Positions 11,520-25,200 of a DNA stretch of 64,000 nucleotides are shown here, piece after piece. Origin of the DNA: Mytilus galloprovincialis (Eukaryota > Mollusca > Bivalvia > Mytilida > Mytilidae); the NCBI RefSeq assembly GCF_965363235.1, contig NC_134849.1, forward strand, positions 20,300,863 to 20,364,862, written 5' to 3'. The number at the start of each line of letters is the position of its first letter. The first letter of the stretch is position 1. The position numbers and the translations under genes were made by a program. The notes under the pieces are model-generated. The model was not told the origin of the DNA. It worked only from the letters and a program-made list of their open reading frames with translations, and ran no database searches.

Positions 11520-13394
11520 GGCATTTCATGATGAACGAACAATTAAAAATTTCTTGCACATTGATCTCTTTACTGATGTCACGAAACACGATGAATAATG
11601 AACCTATTTCACGGCTGCACGTGAAATATAAATGGCAAAACTTGTTGCAAGAAAATAACCATTTACCACCCTCTTTTAATGGAAAGTGTTATCTTGCATA
11701 ATAATTCATCAGTATGAAATGACTCATTATTCAAATGATGCAATGGATAAGGGGCATCTAGAGGAAAGCCAAAAGGTTTCGAGGGTTGAAAATTAATATT
11801 TGGGCTGTAGACAACATTGTTTATAGGTTAAATAAAGGTAAAAATATATCAAATATAAATGGATTCTTCCTGTGCTCAGTGAGCCATAATCTACAAAGGA
11901 GCCATAAGAACTGGGTTAGATGCCGATGCATACAATCTAACCTGTGTTAATAACTCTCTTCCTGCATGAAGCGTTTTACTTAAAATCTTCTTTGAAAAAT
12001 TCAATATTTTTTGTATCTTCATCTGGTAAGAAAATATTGAACTCAACAAAGTCAATATTGAAACAGAAAAAGGTTTCTTTGTGTAGTGTAGCAACCAGAA
12101 CAGATTTTCTTTTATATAAGTCATATGAAACTTCAAAGGAATAAGTTCGGTAAGGGCCATATTTGGCCCCAATTATAAAGTTCATAGTAACAAGCCAATA
12201 AAGGTTTTAAGTTGCATTAAATACATGTGAGAAAGTCAAACAGAACTGTTTTTGTCAAAGGTCAAGATAAGGGATTTTAGTGAAATTTGACAAAATGAGC
12301 TGGATTTCAACCAAATTAAGGACCAGGAAACATAGAGCGCAGGCGTCGACAAACTTAATATTCAAATAAGGCATGTGAAATGTCTTCACAAACATTATTT
12401 TAAAAGATCTTTGTTGTCGACGTATGCGCTCTATGTTTCCTGTCCAATAATCTATTGAAATTTACCTTTTTTCATTGATTTTTTCGTGAAAAATCAATAT
12501 GAGTGCAACTTGTGACGTCATAATGTAACGTAGAAACGTAAAGTTTTCAACAAAATAGCTTATTTCCTATCTAGTCACTATAATATATTAGCTTTAATTT
12601 ATTGTGATATTGGTCAATAAATCCGAATTTGAAATTTACGCTAAAAAAGGGGGCCATTTTAGGACCTTACTGAACATACTCCTTTTAAAAAATAGAAATT
12701 AAACATGTCTTACATACTTGAAGGGCTAAGTTTTTTCTCTTTAGAGCAGTGAATGTAAAAACTTTTTTTTTAAAGAAAATCCTTTTTAATTTCTTACATG
12801 TACCAATATTGAACTATTGACTTCCCAGACACTAATTTGCTGATATTTTCCCGCATGCAGTGACCTCATGGTAGAACTTTAGCCACCACACAGCGCAAGT
12901 TCGAGGGGAAAACGGTTATGAGGTACTGTTAACACATGTGCCCTTGCACAAAGTTTTCAACTTTAATTGAAAAATATGAATCAAGCAAATCAATGAAAGT
13001 ATGAAATTCACCTCTAGAGAGCCCACATAGAACTGTTTGAAAACGTTCTTGTTTAAAATGAAAATTTACATAAAATTGTTCAGTCTCACCCAATTTAAAA
13101 CAGGTCTAAATTTACCATTTTATTTAAATTTATGTGAAAAAAAAACTGATTTTCCTAACGAAAAGATTTGGTTTTTGTAATGGCCCCTTTTACCAATAAT
13201 TCTTAAACTTCAATGTCAATAAGATGGGCTTCTTCTTTTGAAACATTTCTTGGCTTAGGCAAACCTCTCTGGATAGGTGTACCCTAATTAAACTGAATTA
13301 AGGACCCAATTGTCAGAAATATTTTGTTTCCTTTCAGAAGCATAAAGTTGTAAAGAACAAGCCTATGGTTTAACATTTATCTTGATTATCTTCT
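11520..13394. other. Intergenic stretch with one inverted repeat, no gene seen
   Basis: No exon or long frame is supported. The stretch near 11900-12185 and the words 'gggccatatttggcccc' and 'gggggccattttagg' look repeat-derived. A hairpin at 12320-12445 is listed separately. Confidence 0.5.
12320..12445. mobile_element. Hairpin element, 126 bp
   Basis: The left arm (12320-12354) contains AGGAAACATAGAGCGCA and GTCGACAA; the right arm (12411-12445) is its inverse with few mismatches. The loop is AT-rich, about 55 bp. It is CpG-richer than its surroundings. Confidence 0.7.
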
Positions 13395-13820
13395 TTACTT
13401 GCCAGACATTCTCACTCTGTTCAAAGGCTTGACCTTGGCCTCTTCCTCTCAACTGGCTTTGACCTCTAAAAGGGCTTATCGGATAATACGACCCTGGTCC
13501 CTGGCCTCTGATTTTTTTTGGGGGTTTTATTCATTAAACCTTGAATCTTCTGAGTGTTGTTTATATCTTTTTAAAGACTCTCAGAGAAATCATCACCAAA
13601 CAGAAAATTTCCCATTCCCTCAGATCTTGTGCATAGTCCTAGGTGAAATTTATAACCAATATGTGGATTAAACAAATTTACATTTAGTATCTTCTCTGCT
13701 TGCGGGACATCTTCCATCTGAAACCTTGACCTTGGTCTCTTTCTCTGCCTTTCAACTGGCTTTGACCTATGTAAGGATTGTTGATAATATGACCCCTCTG
13801 AAGTTGTTTTTATGCAGTTA
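13395..13820 (-). other. Duplicated exon-like segment coding a Gly/Arg/Gln-rich stretch
   Basis: On the minus strand, a segment after an acceptor-like AAATCAG (about 13520 down to 13400) reads GSYYPISPFRGQSQLRGRGQ and ends at a GTAAAG donor-like site. A related but shifted copy lies at about 13810-13690, after ACTTCAG. The low-complexity content, splice-like edges and duplication suggest exons of a minus-strand gene, perhaps the one whose first exon may lie at 14438-14521; the phases do not join directly. It could also be chance or a decayed copy. Product not recognised. Confidence 0.25.
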
Positions 13821-14437
13821 AGCTGCATTATGCGAGCACCCTAGATTTGTGTTCTACCCAATAAATGCTGAAATACTTGCCATTGTTATTATCTAGCTGC
13901 TACTATGTTATATATAACTAATTGAACACTTTTTTAATACTTTTTATTCTGGATTACAAAAAATATGACCAGAAAAACCTTAAACGATCGGCGATTTATC
14001 CAAAAGTTTTGAAGTTACACATAGGAAGTAGTGCTTAATAAGAATCCTTGTGTAGTTCATTATGACTTGTGCTTTTGGCCAAGATGTCAAAGAACAATTG
14101 TATGAAATATTTAATCGCCGAAAATCTCTTAAGACAAGTAGTTTCCCAAATGGCAAAAGTCGTAGGAATATTGTTTGTCATCAATACGTAGTACAACTAC
14201 GTCAGTAGTCTATTATATAATAAGTTCGACTGTTCATACTGTTGGCGGCAATTTCAAATTAGAAAAAGAAATTTTCGTATCTTTTCAATTTGGAGGCAGG
14301 TGTGCAAATTAGCGTTGGTCCGAGGTCCGCGACATTCCACTTTTGCAAGCGGAATTTCGACTAGGATAGATGGTTTCTAGCTACGCCCGACGTTGTCACT
14401 TTCCACTTGAAAGAAAATAAGAATTAACTTTGCAAAC

Positions 14438-14521
14438 CTTTTCACCATGTTCACCAAAGTCTCCAATTAAACGAGCTAAAAACTTATTTTTATCATTATT
14501 ATTCATGACAGCGATGTTCAT
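14438..14521 (-). CDS. Candidate first coding exon of an unrecognised minus-strand gene
   Basis: Reading down from 14521, an ATG in an AAAATG context opens a 28-codon frame, MNIAVMNNNDKNKFLARLIG followed by DFGEHGEK, which ends exactly at AAG|GTTTGC, a possible splice donor. The surrounding 14.28-14.70 kb is richer in CpG than its neighbours, as expected near a promoter. Facing it on the plus strand, ATGGCGGCCGTAAAG at about 14626 opens an 18-codon frame. I do not recognise the protein, and no confirmed second exon is seen, although Gly/Arg-rich exon-like segments lie about 1 kb downstream on the same strand. Confidence 0.3.
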
Positions 14522-15034
14522 TTTGTTCAACCGCTAGCTTTATACAGAAAATCGCCGATAAATATTGTATAAATTCGAGTAAAATCGTATCTGATTGACA
14601 AAAACAACATTGTAAACACATAACAATGGCGGCCGTAAAGACACAAATTTACAATATCGGATCCGATTCCGGAAGCGAATAAGGGTAATTCCGGGTTTGG
14701 CGGTCAATTACAAAATAAATCCAAGCAGGTGAAAAAATACATCTATGCATGGTAAATGAATATAAACACTAGAATTGTAAACCAAAAGATATATGTAAAA
14801 GAAAGAAAAAGCAGAAAAAATATTCAATACAGAAACTCAAAATTCTTTTTGACAAATTTCAATTTAAAAATCTAATACAATGTGACAGCTGGGAACAGTA
14901 TATCTAACAATATACATGTTCATGGTCACAGTCTAAATTTTCTTTATCAGTGATAAATGATGATAATGCATGTGAGATGCTTTTTAAGTGTAAACATATT
15001 ACTGCAATTTCGAAGGGTTATTTTTATGCCCCAT

Positions 15035-15885
15035 TTATTATGCCCCATTTATGGGCATTATGTTTTCTGGTCTGTGCGTCCGTTCGTCCGTCTGTTCGTT
15101 CGTCCGTTCGTTCGTCCGTTCGTCCGTCTGTCCCGCTTCAGGTTAAAGTTTTTGGTCGAGGTAGTTTTTGATGAAGTTGGAGTCTAATCAACTTGAAACT
15201 TAGTATATATGTTCTGTATGATATGATCTTTCTAATTTTAATTCCAAATTAGAGATTTAACCCCATTTTCACGGTCCACTGAACATAGAAAATGATAGTG
15301 CAAATTTCAGGTTAAAGTTTTTGGCTTCAGGTTAAAGTTTTTGGTCAAGGTAGTTTTTGATGAAGTTGAAGTCCAATCAACTTGAAACTTAGTATACATG
15401 TGCCCTATGATATGATCTTTCTAATTTAAATGCCAAATTAGAGTTTTGACCTTAATTTTACGGTTCACTGAACATAGAAAATGATAGTGCAAATTTCAGG
15501 TTAAAGTTTTTGGCTTCAGGTTAAAGTTTTTGGTCAAGGTAGTTTTTGATGAAGTTGAAGTCCAATCAACTTGAAACTTAGTATACATGTGCCCTATGAT
15601 ATGATCTTTCTAATTTAAATGCCAAATTAGAGTTTTGACCCCAATTTTACGGTTCACTGAACATAGAAAATGATAGTGCAAATTTCAGGTTAAAGTTTTT
15701 GGTCAAGGTAGTTTTTGATAAAGTAGAAGTCCAATCAACTTGAAACTTAGTATACATGTTCCCTTTGATAAGATCATTCTAATTTTAATGCCAAATTAGA
15801 GAATTTATTCCAATTTCACAGTCCTTTAAACATAGAAAATGATAGTGTGAGTGGGGCATCCGTGTACTGTGGACACATTCTTGTT
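15035..15885 (+). repeat. Dispersed repeat with a CGTC/CGTT microsatellite and four about 180-bp units
   Basis: It begins 'tgccccatttatgggcatt', has a (CGTCCGTT)n tract at about 15078-15130, then four units with 'caggttaaagtttttggt' and 'ccaatcaacttgaaactta', and ends near 'gtggggcatccgtg'. A single-unit copy of the same family lies inverted at about 35885-36155, just downstream of the first receptor gene. Confidence 0.88.
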
Positions 15886-15979
15886 TTAACTCAATTTTGA
15901 AGGGTCAATTAAAGTAGCTGAAAGTTTCTTTCTTTATTTTCACAAATAATGCAACTATATTATATATACCTGAATGTAA

Positions 15980-16985
15980 GTAAATCATATGATATATAGT
16001 TAGCATCCTTTGGGCCACTCTACCCCCTCCTGTTTAATAACTTGGAAACGGTTGAGCTCCCCACCCCTAAACCATATGAGGGGCAGATCCAGGATTTTAG
16101 TTTAGGAGGGGTGCAAACTTAAATTTTCTCCGAGCCGAGCGAGGCTAAAAAACTTTGAGGTAAAATTATCGGAATATTCTTTATTAAGCTGAGAACAACC
16201 CATGCTTTGCATATATATTCATGTTTGTGACAATATAACAAATCAGATGAAATATAGGGGGAGTCCCTTGGGTCACCCCACCCCTCCTGTTTTATAATTT
16301 AAAAATGGTCGAGATCCCCACCCCTAAACCATATATATTCATGTATGGGACAATATAACAAATCAGATGAAATATAGGGGGAGTACCTTGGGTCACCCCA
16401 CTCCTCCTGTTTGAGAATTTGAAACCCGTTGAGATCCCCACCTCTTAACCATGTATATTCATGTACGGGAAAATATAACAATTCAAATGAAAGATAGGGG
16501 AGTCACTGGGGTCACTGTACACCCTCCTGTTTGAGAACTTGGAAATGGTCAAGATCCTCACCCTAAACCATATATACTCATGTATGGGACAATATAACAA
16601 ATCACATGAAATAGGGGAAGTCCCTGTGGTCACCCTAACCCTCCTATTTGAGAACTTGGAAACGGTTGAGATCCCCACACCAAAACAATATATATTCATA
16701 TATGGGCCAATATAACTAATTAAATGAAATATAGGGGAATCCCTAGGGTCACCCTAACCCCAGTGGCGGATCCAGAAATTTTCATAAGTGGGGCCCACTG
16801 ACTGACCTAAGAGGGGGCTTGCTCCCAGTCACGCTTCAGTGATTCCCTATATAAGCAACCATTTTTTTCCCAAAAAAATCCTCTCCCCTCCTACCTGTTT
16901 GAGAACTTGAAAACCGTTGAGATCCCCACCCCTAAATTATATATATATTCATATGTATGGGACAAAATAAAAAATCATTTACATT
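15980..16985. repeat. Tandem satellite, unit about 119 bp, interrupted by two insertions
   Basis: Units carry 'ccatatatattcatgta', 'gggacaatataacaaatca' and 'ctcctgtttgagaactt'. About seven units are seen. The first is separated from the rest by an insertion at about 16080-16200, and another insertion lies at about 16762-16895. Minus-strand frames across it (up to 84 codons) are repeat read-through, not genes. Confidence 0.88.
16762..16895. mobile_element. GTGGCGGATCCAG-type element nested in the satellite
   Basis: Begins 'agtggcggatccagaa', then 'gtggggcccactgactgac'. It has the same start motif as the element at 26825-27008 but lacks a clear matching right end. It interrupts the satellite, so it is younger than that part of the array. 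Confidence 0.6.
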
Positions 16986-16999
16986 TACTATGGGTAAGT

Positions 17000-19900
17000 C
17001 GGTCCGATCTCACCTTTGATTCCTGTTGTAGTGAACATTTGTCTGATTCGTGTCTCATAACTTTTGTACTATAGAACACAAATTCAGTTTTTTTTTCAGG
17101 GAAACCAGTCCATTCATACTATTACATGTTCATACTAAGTCAACTTGAACTTCTAGCAGTCAAATAAAACCAAGGTTAACTACCAAGTAGAACAACTGCA
17201 ATCATTGGGAACTTGTACCACTGCAGACTCACCATAAAAAATATACATTGCTATATGCATTGCTTTTGAAACCTTGATAACATATAAATTATTTGCCTTA
17301 ATAAATAAATCATTAGATAAACATAAATGTACTATATATGAATGTTTAATGTTGAGGCAACTTTGCCACAGTTTTCATAATTACGGTTGCCTTGGTTTTT
17401 GGTTAACTGCCTTCAGCGCTTACAGCGCTTTGATTTAAGTTCTATTCTTAAAATCCTGAATATTCTGATCTTCATTTGTATCTTTTTTTCCAATTAAGGA
17501 CCCCTGACGGGACATACTGATAACAATACACAATACATTCTCATTCATAACACCATAACACATATCACTATTTCATTAGATTTTATAGTAAATGGCTCAA
17601 TAACCACAGGAGAAAATCATTTCTGATTAGTAATTCATACCTGTGGAAAGTTGATCTACAGCCAGTATATACTGAGTAGGATAAATATTAATTCTGAGAA
17701 ACTCGGTGGCTTCTGTAATTATAATGCAGCATAAAAAAATCAGCATTTATTTTTCTTTGGGTTTTTTTTATTTTTATTTTTTCCCAATAAGTAAAGGAAG
17801 GAATAAAACAAATGTGTTGGAGGGAAAAGATTAAAAATGATGTCACAGTATTATTATTTCTTGGGAACCAGATTATGAAGATTTCATGGTTCCTCACAAA
17901 AATGAACTTTTGTTTATGTATAAAAAAAAATACATGTATATATTTTCTGTTGAAGAAAAATATTTGTAAACCACAAACTAAAACCTTATAGAACCACAAT
18001 ATTATATGCCAACAAGGTCAAATCTGTTTAGAAGTAATAATCCAAATAGTGACAGCTTTATTATTTTTTCTCTTGTTCTTTTTTGATAATTCTCAACAGT
18101 GAACTTGAACTTAAATATCAGACTGTTATACGGGAAATAAATTCTGGTCTAAATATACAAAATAAATATCAAATATTTAAAGGTTAAAATTATCTTTCTA
18201 TTTTGATAAAAGTTTCAATTAATAAAAACACTAAGTTTTCTCTAAATTCAAGAGTGAATGTTAACTATAATTAAAGAATATGAATTTCTTGTTTAATCCC
18301 ACATTTATGGAAAGCTTTGGAATTTATTGTACACAATTTGGGTGACCATATTTCTAACCAACATTTTACATTCCTGTTTTCTTGATTTAGACCAGTGCTT
18401 CCCTCTTCATTTTTCATTTTTTGTATGAGTTCAGTATTAAACATAGATGTATAATGTTGTGATAGATTTATTTTGTAATTGATTAGAATATTTATTTCTA
18501 ATTCATGTATTATTACTTTTTTTTTATTTATTATAATTTTGTTTCTATTTCATTGATTATAAAAAAAAAACATTGATTACATTCAATTTTTTTTCTCATT
18601 TTTCATAATATGTATTTTGTATCTCATTAGCTGGAATATTAATTATTTATTTCATCGATAAGACTATACTCCATTACTATCATCAAACTTACCACAAAAT
18701 TTCACAATCAAATAAGTTGATTTTATTATTTACCCATGTCAGCTGCCCTAGACTGCTTAAGGTTGAAATAGTCAAAGTGTTTTAAAATATAAAATGGTGT
18801 TTTTGGTAAAAAAAGGTTTAACACATTTATTTACAAAATATGTTAACTGTTGATATTTTATAGGGAGAAATTTTTGAATGTGATTAAGTTACAATGATTT
18901 GCAATGAAGATAAAGTTGCAATAGAAAAATTTGATCTGATAGATAGACCAAAATCAGCAAAATATTATTAAAATATTAGAATTAGGTTTTTCAAAATTCT
19001 ATCTCTGCAAAAAATAAACCTCTTCCAATATACATATATAGAGTTGAAAATACAGAATAGATTTTTAACAGAATCAGAATAATGTATTATAGTGTCACAT
19101 ACCAATATAAACACAATGAGTACATAATTACATAATATGCCATTAAAAATTAAATATTACAATTAAAATATTGGTACCCAGCCAAATTACTGACTTATGA
19201 GACACTTTAAAAATATAACACATATTATAAAACAATTAAAACTAATGTACTATAATATTACTGTACACAATAACTTCTTCGATAAAACATTTGATACAAA
19301 GTTTTAGCTAAAAATGGTTGAATAGCATCATTTGACATTAAAAAAATTAAATTTGTCCTGTAAATCAAGATCGTTAAAAGAATCACAAATATCACCAGAT
19401 TTTTTCATTAAATCATATCTTAAATCTGCATTTAACAGTAAATGCCATACATGTTGTTGTTTTTTGCATTGTAAATTTATATTGTAACAGTTCTGTAGTC
19501 ACAAGCTGACAATGTTGATAATCTATTCAGCTTTATGAAAATTACATGTACTTACTTGTGAATTATAAGATATTGAAATATATCCACATTGATGCATAAT
19601 AACTAGTCAGTAGGTTATAGACAGGGGAAATAAAGTTTAAAACAATTTTCAGTTACAGTAGGTTAATGTTTCTAGAAATGTCAGTAGCAAGTTTACGTCT
19701 ATTATTTTTCCCCTTCCCCCCCCCTGGATTTCAAATGTGTAGAAAGTAAAGTAACATCCCTGATGAATGTATTAATGTACATAAATAGGACATAGTACGC
19801 ATATATAAATTATAAAGTGCCGTAGCAAGAAAGATTTACAATATGTTTTAGTCTGTAAGCAGTTTCAATAGAACTAAGTGATAGCAACCCAATACCACAT

Positions 19901-20650
19901 ATAATCAAAAAGCATCTAATTTTTGTAACATTTTTATTAATCAAATAGCTAACAACAAATTTATCATTTTAATTTTCCAGTAAATGAAAGATCAGTTTGA
20001 GAGTATTTCAGCTTTCAACAACAGATAAAAAGAATAGTATAAATTCAGATATTATTTCATTGTTTTTATTATTGCGAAAAATGCGACTGGGTTGTAATAG
20101 CAATAGTTTAAACTCAGTTTGACTTTTTTTTATAAGAATAAAACTGAATTTGTTTCACTATCGCAAAAATTAAAATAGCATTTTAGTTTAAAATGAAAAA
20201 ATTGCAATAATAAATGCACGCAATAATTTCGGAATTATAATTTTGTAATAGCTATTTTACGAAAATTTCCTATGATTTTGCTGACAGATAATTTCCTTTC
20301 ACAGCACAGTCTAGTGATATGAAAAATTATTGCTAGAACTAAGGGCCCACATGTCATAGGTAAAATAGCGATAAACAGATTATCATTGGTCATCTCAACA
20401 TGATTGCTTTTCTCACTTTTGCTGTAGCAGCTCAAGCGAGAAAAACAATGACTAACGATAATCTATAATTACATGTTTATCATTTCAGTCCCATCTTGCC
20501 AACAAAGTCTTTTTTAAGAAAACAAATTGTACCTCTTGCTTCTCCTGCATATCTTATAGAAAGAAGATTTAGCTTTCATTTTTAGGACCATTCTACTTGA
20601 TTGTCACATTTATAGTTGTAGCTTACTTGGACAACTACATACCTAGTAGG
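17000..20650. other. AT-rich intergenic stretch, nothing recognised
   Basis: No gene, RNA gene or repeat structure could be supported on either strand. Short homopolymer runs occur, for example a C run near 19716. Confidence 0.5.
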
Positions 20651-21640
20651 TGATTGACACATTTAAGTTTTTGGATATTTTGTTTTATATAACATTTAGA
20701 TCTTATTAACTTCAAGAATTATACATAGCTAAGTTCAAGTCAAATTTTAGAGCATTTTATTTAATATTACTTATAGATCTGATTAACTTCAAGAATAAGA
20801 CATAGCTAACTTCTAGTCAAGTTTGAGAGCATTTTGTTTAATATTACTTATAGATCTGATTAACTTTAAGAATAAGACATAGCTAACTGCTAGTCAAGTT
20901 GAGAGCATTTTGTTTTATAATACATTTAGATCTTATTAACTTCAAGAATTATACTTAGCTAAGTTCTAGTCAAATTTTAGAGCATTTTGTTTAATATTAC
21001 TTATAGATCTGATTAACTTCAAGAATAAGACATAGCTAACTTCTAGTCAAGTTTGAGAGCATTTTGTTTAATATTACTTTTAGATCTGATTAACTTTAAG
21101 AATAAGACATAGCTAACTGCTAGTCAAGTTGAGAGCATTTTGTTTTATAATACATTTAGATCTTATTAACTTCAAGAATTATACTTAGCTAAGTTCTAGT
21201 CAAATTTTAGAGCATTTTGTTTAATATTACTAATAGATCTGATTAACTTCAAGAATAAGACATAGCTAACTTCTAGTCAAGTTTTAGAGCATTTTGTTTT
21301 ATAATAAATTTAGATCTTATTAACTTTAAGCATTATAGATATATAACTAATTTTGTAGTCTAGTTTATAGCATTTTTTTTCTATTATTCATATAGATTTG
21401 ATTACTAGGTAACTTCCAGCATTACACATAGCTAACGCTAGTCCAGTTTTAGGATGTTCTGTTCTGCAATACATTAGGATGTGATAAACTTCAAACATTA
21501 CACAAACATATGAGAAGCTATATGTTTAGCCACATGTTAGAATTCTTTGTTCTCTGATGATAGATCAAGATTTTATTTAATTTCAAGCATTATACATAGC
21601 TGACTTTTAGCCCAGATAAAATAAATCTTTCCATGGTCAC
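20650..21640. repeat. Satellite with higher-order structure, about 77-bp monomers in a 230-bp trimer
   Basis: Monomers contain 'tagatctgattaacttcaag', 'acatagctaact' and 'agagcattttgttta'. Three monomer types alternate, so the variant 'tacatttagatcttattaac' recurs at exactly 230-bp steps (about 20697, 20927, 21157). After about 21310 single, decayed monomers fade out. Confidence 0.9.
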
Positions 21641-22239
21641 TATAGAGAATGATGGATTCTATGTTATTTATGCAAATATTAAATAAATTACTAGCTGATC
21701 ATAGTTATATCATATGCAAGTTTTTACAAACTTGTAAGGTCCACATTATTTTTTTGTTGCATGTTATAAATGATAATTATAAATTCACACTATTTTGCAA
21801 TCAACAATGTTCTATATAATCTATTTTGTTATAACTTATTGTTGTGATATGTTAAATATATATTATAAGTATTGTGTATTTTAATTTATTAAATGTTATA
21901 TTTGTTTTTGTTGACATTTATGATTACAAATTGATAAAACTGTACAGCCCAAACTGTCTGGATCGGATTTCAGAATACAGAATGTTCAATTAAATGTGCA
22001 GATTAAAGAGTAAACCGTTTAAAGAATATAGAAAAAAAATGCCATAAAGAAAGAATAAAGGATGCTAAAAGAATAGAGAATAAAAAGCAAAATTTACACA
22101 GCATAGAATACAATTACTTGTTAAATTCAAGTATACAGATTTGAAGGACCAACCCCCTGACATTCAGACCCTCATAGTAGTGAAAAGCTAGAAATACCCA
22201 CATGATCTCAAAATACTAGGTACAAATATGTACTAATCT
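21640..22239. other. AT-rich spacer, nothing recognised
   Basis: Lies between the satellite and the repeat cluster. No gene or repeat structure was supported. Confidence 0.45.
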
Positions 22240-25200
22240 TTTTATACAACTGCAAAAATTGAAAATATTTTTGGTCGTATATTGGTATCATATTGGCATT
22301 GTCCGTAGTCAGCGGCGGCGGCCGAAGACTTTTGGTTTTCGCACTATAACTTTAGTATATATAACTTATGACCATAAAAGGAAGGTTGGGATTGATTTTG
22401 GGAGTTGAGGTCCCAACAGATTAGGAATTAGGGGCAAAAAAGGGACCCAAATAAGCATTGTTTTTGGTTTTCGCACCATAAATTAAGTGTAAGTAAATAG
22501 AAATCTATGAAATTTAAACACAAGGTTTATGACCTTAAAAGGAAGGTTGGGATTGATTTTGGGAGTTGTGGTCACAACAGTTTAGGAATAAGAGGCCCAA
22601 AGGGTCCAAAATTAGACTTTGTTTGAATTCATCAAAAATTGAATAATTAAGGTTCTTTGCTATGCCGAATCTAACTGTGTATGTAGATTCTTAATTTTTG
22701 GTCCCATTTTCAAATTGGTCTACATTAAGGTCCAAAGGGTCCAAAATTAAACTAAGTTTGATTTTAACAAAAATTGAATTCTTGGGGTTCTTTGATATGC
22801 TGAATCTAAACATGTACTTTAATAGATTTTTATTATGGGCCCAGTTTTCAAGTTGGTCCAAATCGTGGTCTAAAATTAAACTTTGTTTGATATTAACAAA
22901 AATTGAATTCTTGGGGTTCTTTGATATGCTGAATCTAAACATGTACTTTAATAGATTTTTGATTATTGGCCTAGTTTTCAAGTTGGTCCAAATCGTGGTC
23001 CAAAATTAAACTTTGTTTGATTTCAACTAAAATTGAATCCTTGGGGTTCTTTGATATGCTGAATCTAAACATGTACTTATAATTTTTATTATGGGCCCAG
23101 TTTTCAAGTTGGTCCAAATCTTGGTCCAAAAATAAACTTTGTTTGATATCAACAAAAATTTAATCCTTGTGGTTCTTTGATATGCTGAATCTAAACCTGT
23201 ATTTAGATTTTTGATTATAGGCCCAGTTTTCAAGTTGGTCCAAATTGCGTTCCAAATTAAACTTTGTTTGATTTCAACAAAAATTGTATATAGGGGGTTC
23301 TTTGATGCTTAATCTAACAATGTATTTAGATTTTTATACGACCGCAAATTTTGAAAAAATTTTCGTTGTATATTGCTATCACGTTGGCGTCGTCGGCGTC
23401 GTCGTCGTCGTCGTCCGAATACTTTTAGTTTTCGCACTCTAACTTTAGTAAAAGTGAATAGAAATCTATGAAATTTTAACACAAGGTTTATGACCATAAA
23501 AGGAAGGTTGGGATTGATTTTGGGAGTTTTGGTCCCAACATTTTAGGAATTAGGGGCCAAAAAGGGCCCAAATAAGCATTTTCTTGGTTTTCGCACCATA
23601 ACTTTAGTTTAAGTTAATAGAAATCTATGAAATTTTGACACAAGGTTTATGACCACAAAAGAAAGATTGGGATTGATTTTGGGAGTTTTGGTTTTAATAG
23701 TTTAGGAATAAGGGGCCAATAAAGGGCCCAAATAAGCATTTTTCTTGGTTTTTGCACAATAACTTTAGTTTAAGTAAATAGAAATCTATGAAATTTAAAC
23801 ACAATGTTTATGACCACAAAAGGAAGGTTGGTATTGATTTTGGGAGTTTAGGACCCAACAGTTTAGGAATTAGGGGCCAAAAAGGGACCCAAATAAGCAT
23901 TTTTCTTGGTTTTCGCACCATAACGTTAGTATAAGTAAATACAAATCTATGAAATTTAAACACAAGGCTTATGACCATAAAAGGAAGGTTGGTATTGATT
24001 TTGGGAGTTTTGGTCCCAACAGTTTAGGAAAAAGGGGCCCAAAGGGTCCAAAATTAAACTTTGTTTGATTTCATCAAAATTGAATAATTGGGGTTCTTTG
24101 ATATGCCGAATCTAACTGTATATGTAGATTCTCAACTTTTGGTCCCGTTTTCAAATTGGTCTACATTAAGGTCCAAAGGGTCCAAAATTAAACTTAGTTT
24201 GATTTTGACAAAAAATGAATCGGTTGGGTTCTTTGATATGTTGAATCTAAAAATGTACTTAGATTCTTGATTATTGAAGTTTTTTGGTCCAGTTTTCAAA
24301 TTGGTCTACATTAAGGTCCAAAGGGTCTAAAATTAAACTTTGTTTGATTTCATCAAAAATTGAATCCTAGGGGTTCTTTGATATGCCAAATCTAACTGTG
24401 TATGTAGATTCTTCATTTTTGGTCCTGTTTTCAAATTTCAAATTCTACATTAAAGTCCAAAGGGTCCAAAATTAAACTAAGTTTGATTTTAACAAAAATT
24501 GAATTCTTGGGCCTCTTTGATATGCTGAATCTAAACATGTACTTAGATTTTTGATTATGGGCCCAGTTTTCAAGTTGGTCCAAATCAGGATCTAAAATTA
24601 TTATATTAAGTATTGTGCAATAGCAAGTCTTTTCAATTGTACAGTATTGTGCAATGGCAAGAAATATCTAATTGCACAATATTGTGAAATAGCAAATTTG
24701 TTTTTGATTAGAGTTATCTTTCTTTGTCCAGAATAGTAAGCAAGAAATATCCTATAGCAAGAATTTTTTTTAATTGGAGTTATCTTTCTTTGTCCAGAAT
24801 CAACTTAAATCTTTGTTATATACAATATACAATGTATATACACTTTTTACTACCAACTGATAAATTTAAATAATCTTTACCATTCAGTGATAACAAGCAG
24901 TTTTTTTACATCTTAATATTTTATGATGTATTTAAATGAGTAGTTATTGTTGCAAACTCCATTAGAAATTTGAATTGATATCAGTTTTGAAAAAGGGAAA
25001 CGGGGATGTGAAAAAAAGGGGGGGGGGGTTAAATTTTTCTCATTTCAGATTTCATAAATAAAAAGAAAATTTCTTCAAACATTTTTTTGAGAGGATTAAT
25101 ATTCAACAGCATAGTGAATTGCTCAAAGGCAAAAAAAACCTTTTAAGTTCATTAGACCACATTCATTCTGTGTCAGAAACCTATGCTGTGTCAACTATTT

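Noticed and set aside
13990-14184. Minus-strand ATG frame of about 48 codons
   Set aside because: Short, no recognisable domain, no splice support; chance is likely.
16299-16699. Minus-strand frames of 60-84 codons with repeated HEYIWFRGGD-like words
   Set aside because: These are satellite units read through; repetition follows the DNA period and no start or domain is convincing.
20650-21640. CRISPR-like periodicity
   Set aside because: Units are contiguous with no unique spacers, and the DNA is animal nuclear; it is a satellite.
22691-23233. Overlapping frames on both strands with FSNW and LNMYFN-type repeats
   Set aside because: They follow the modules of the TACGACCGCA repeat family.
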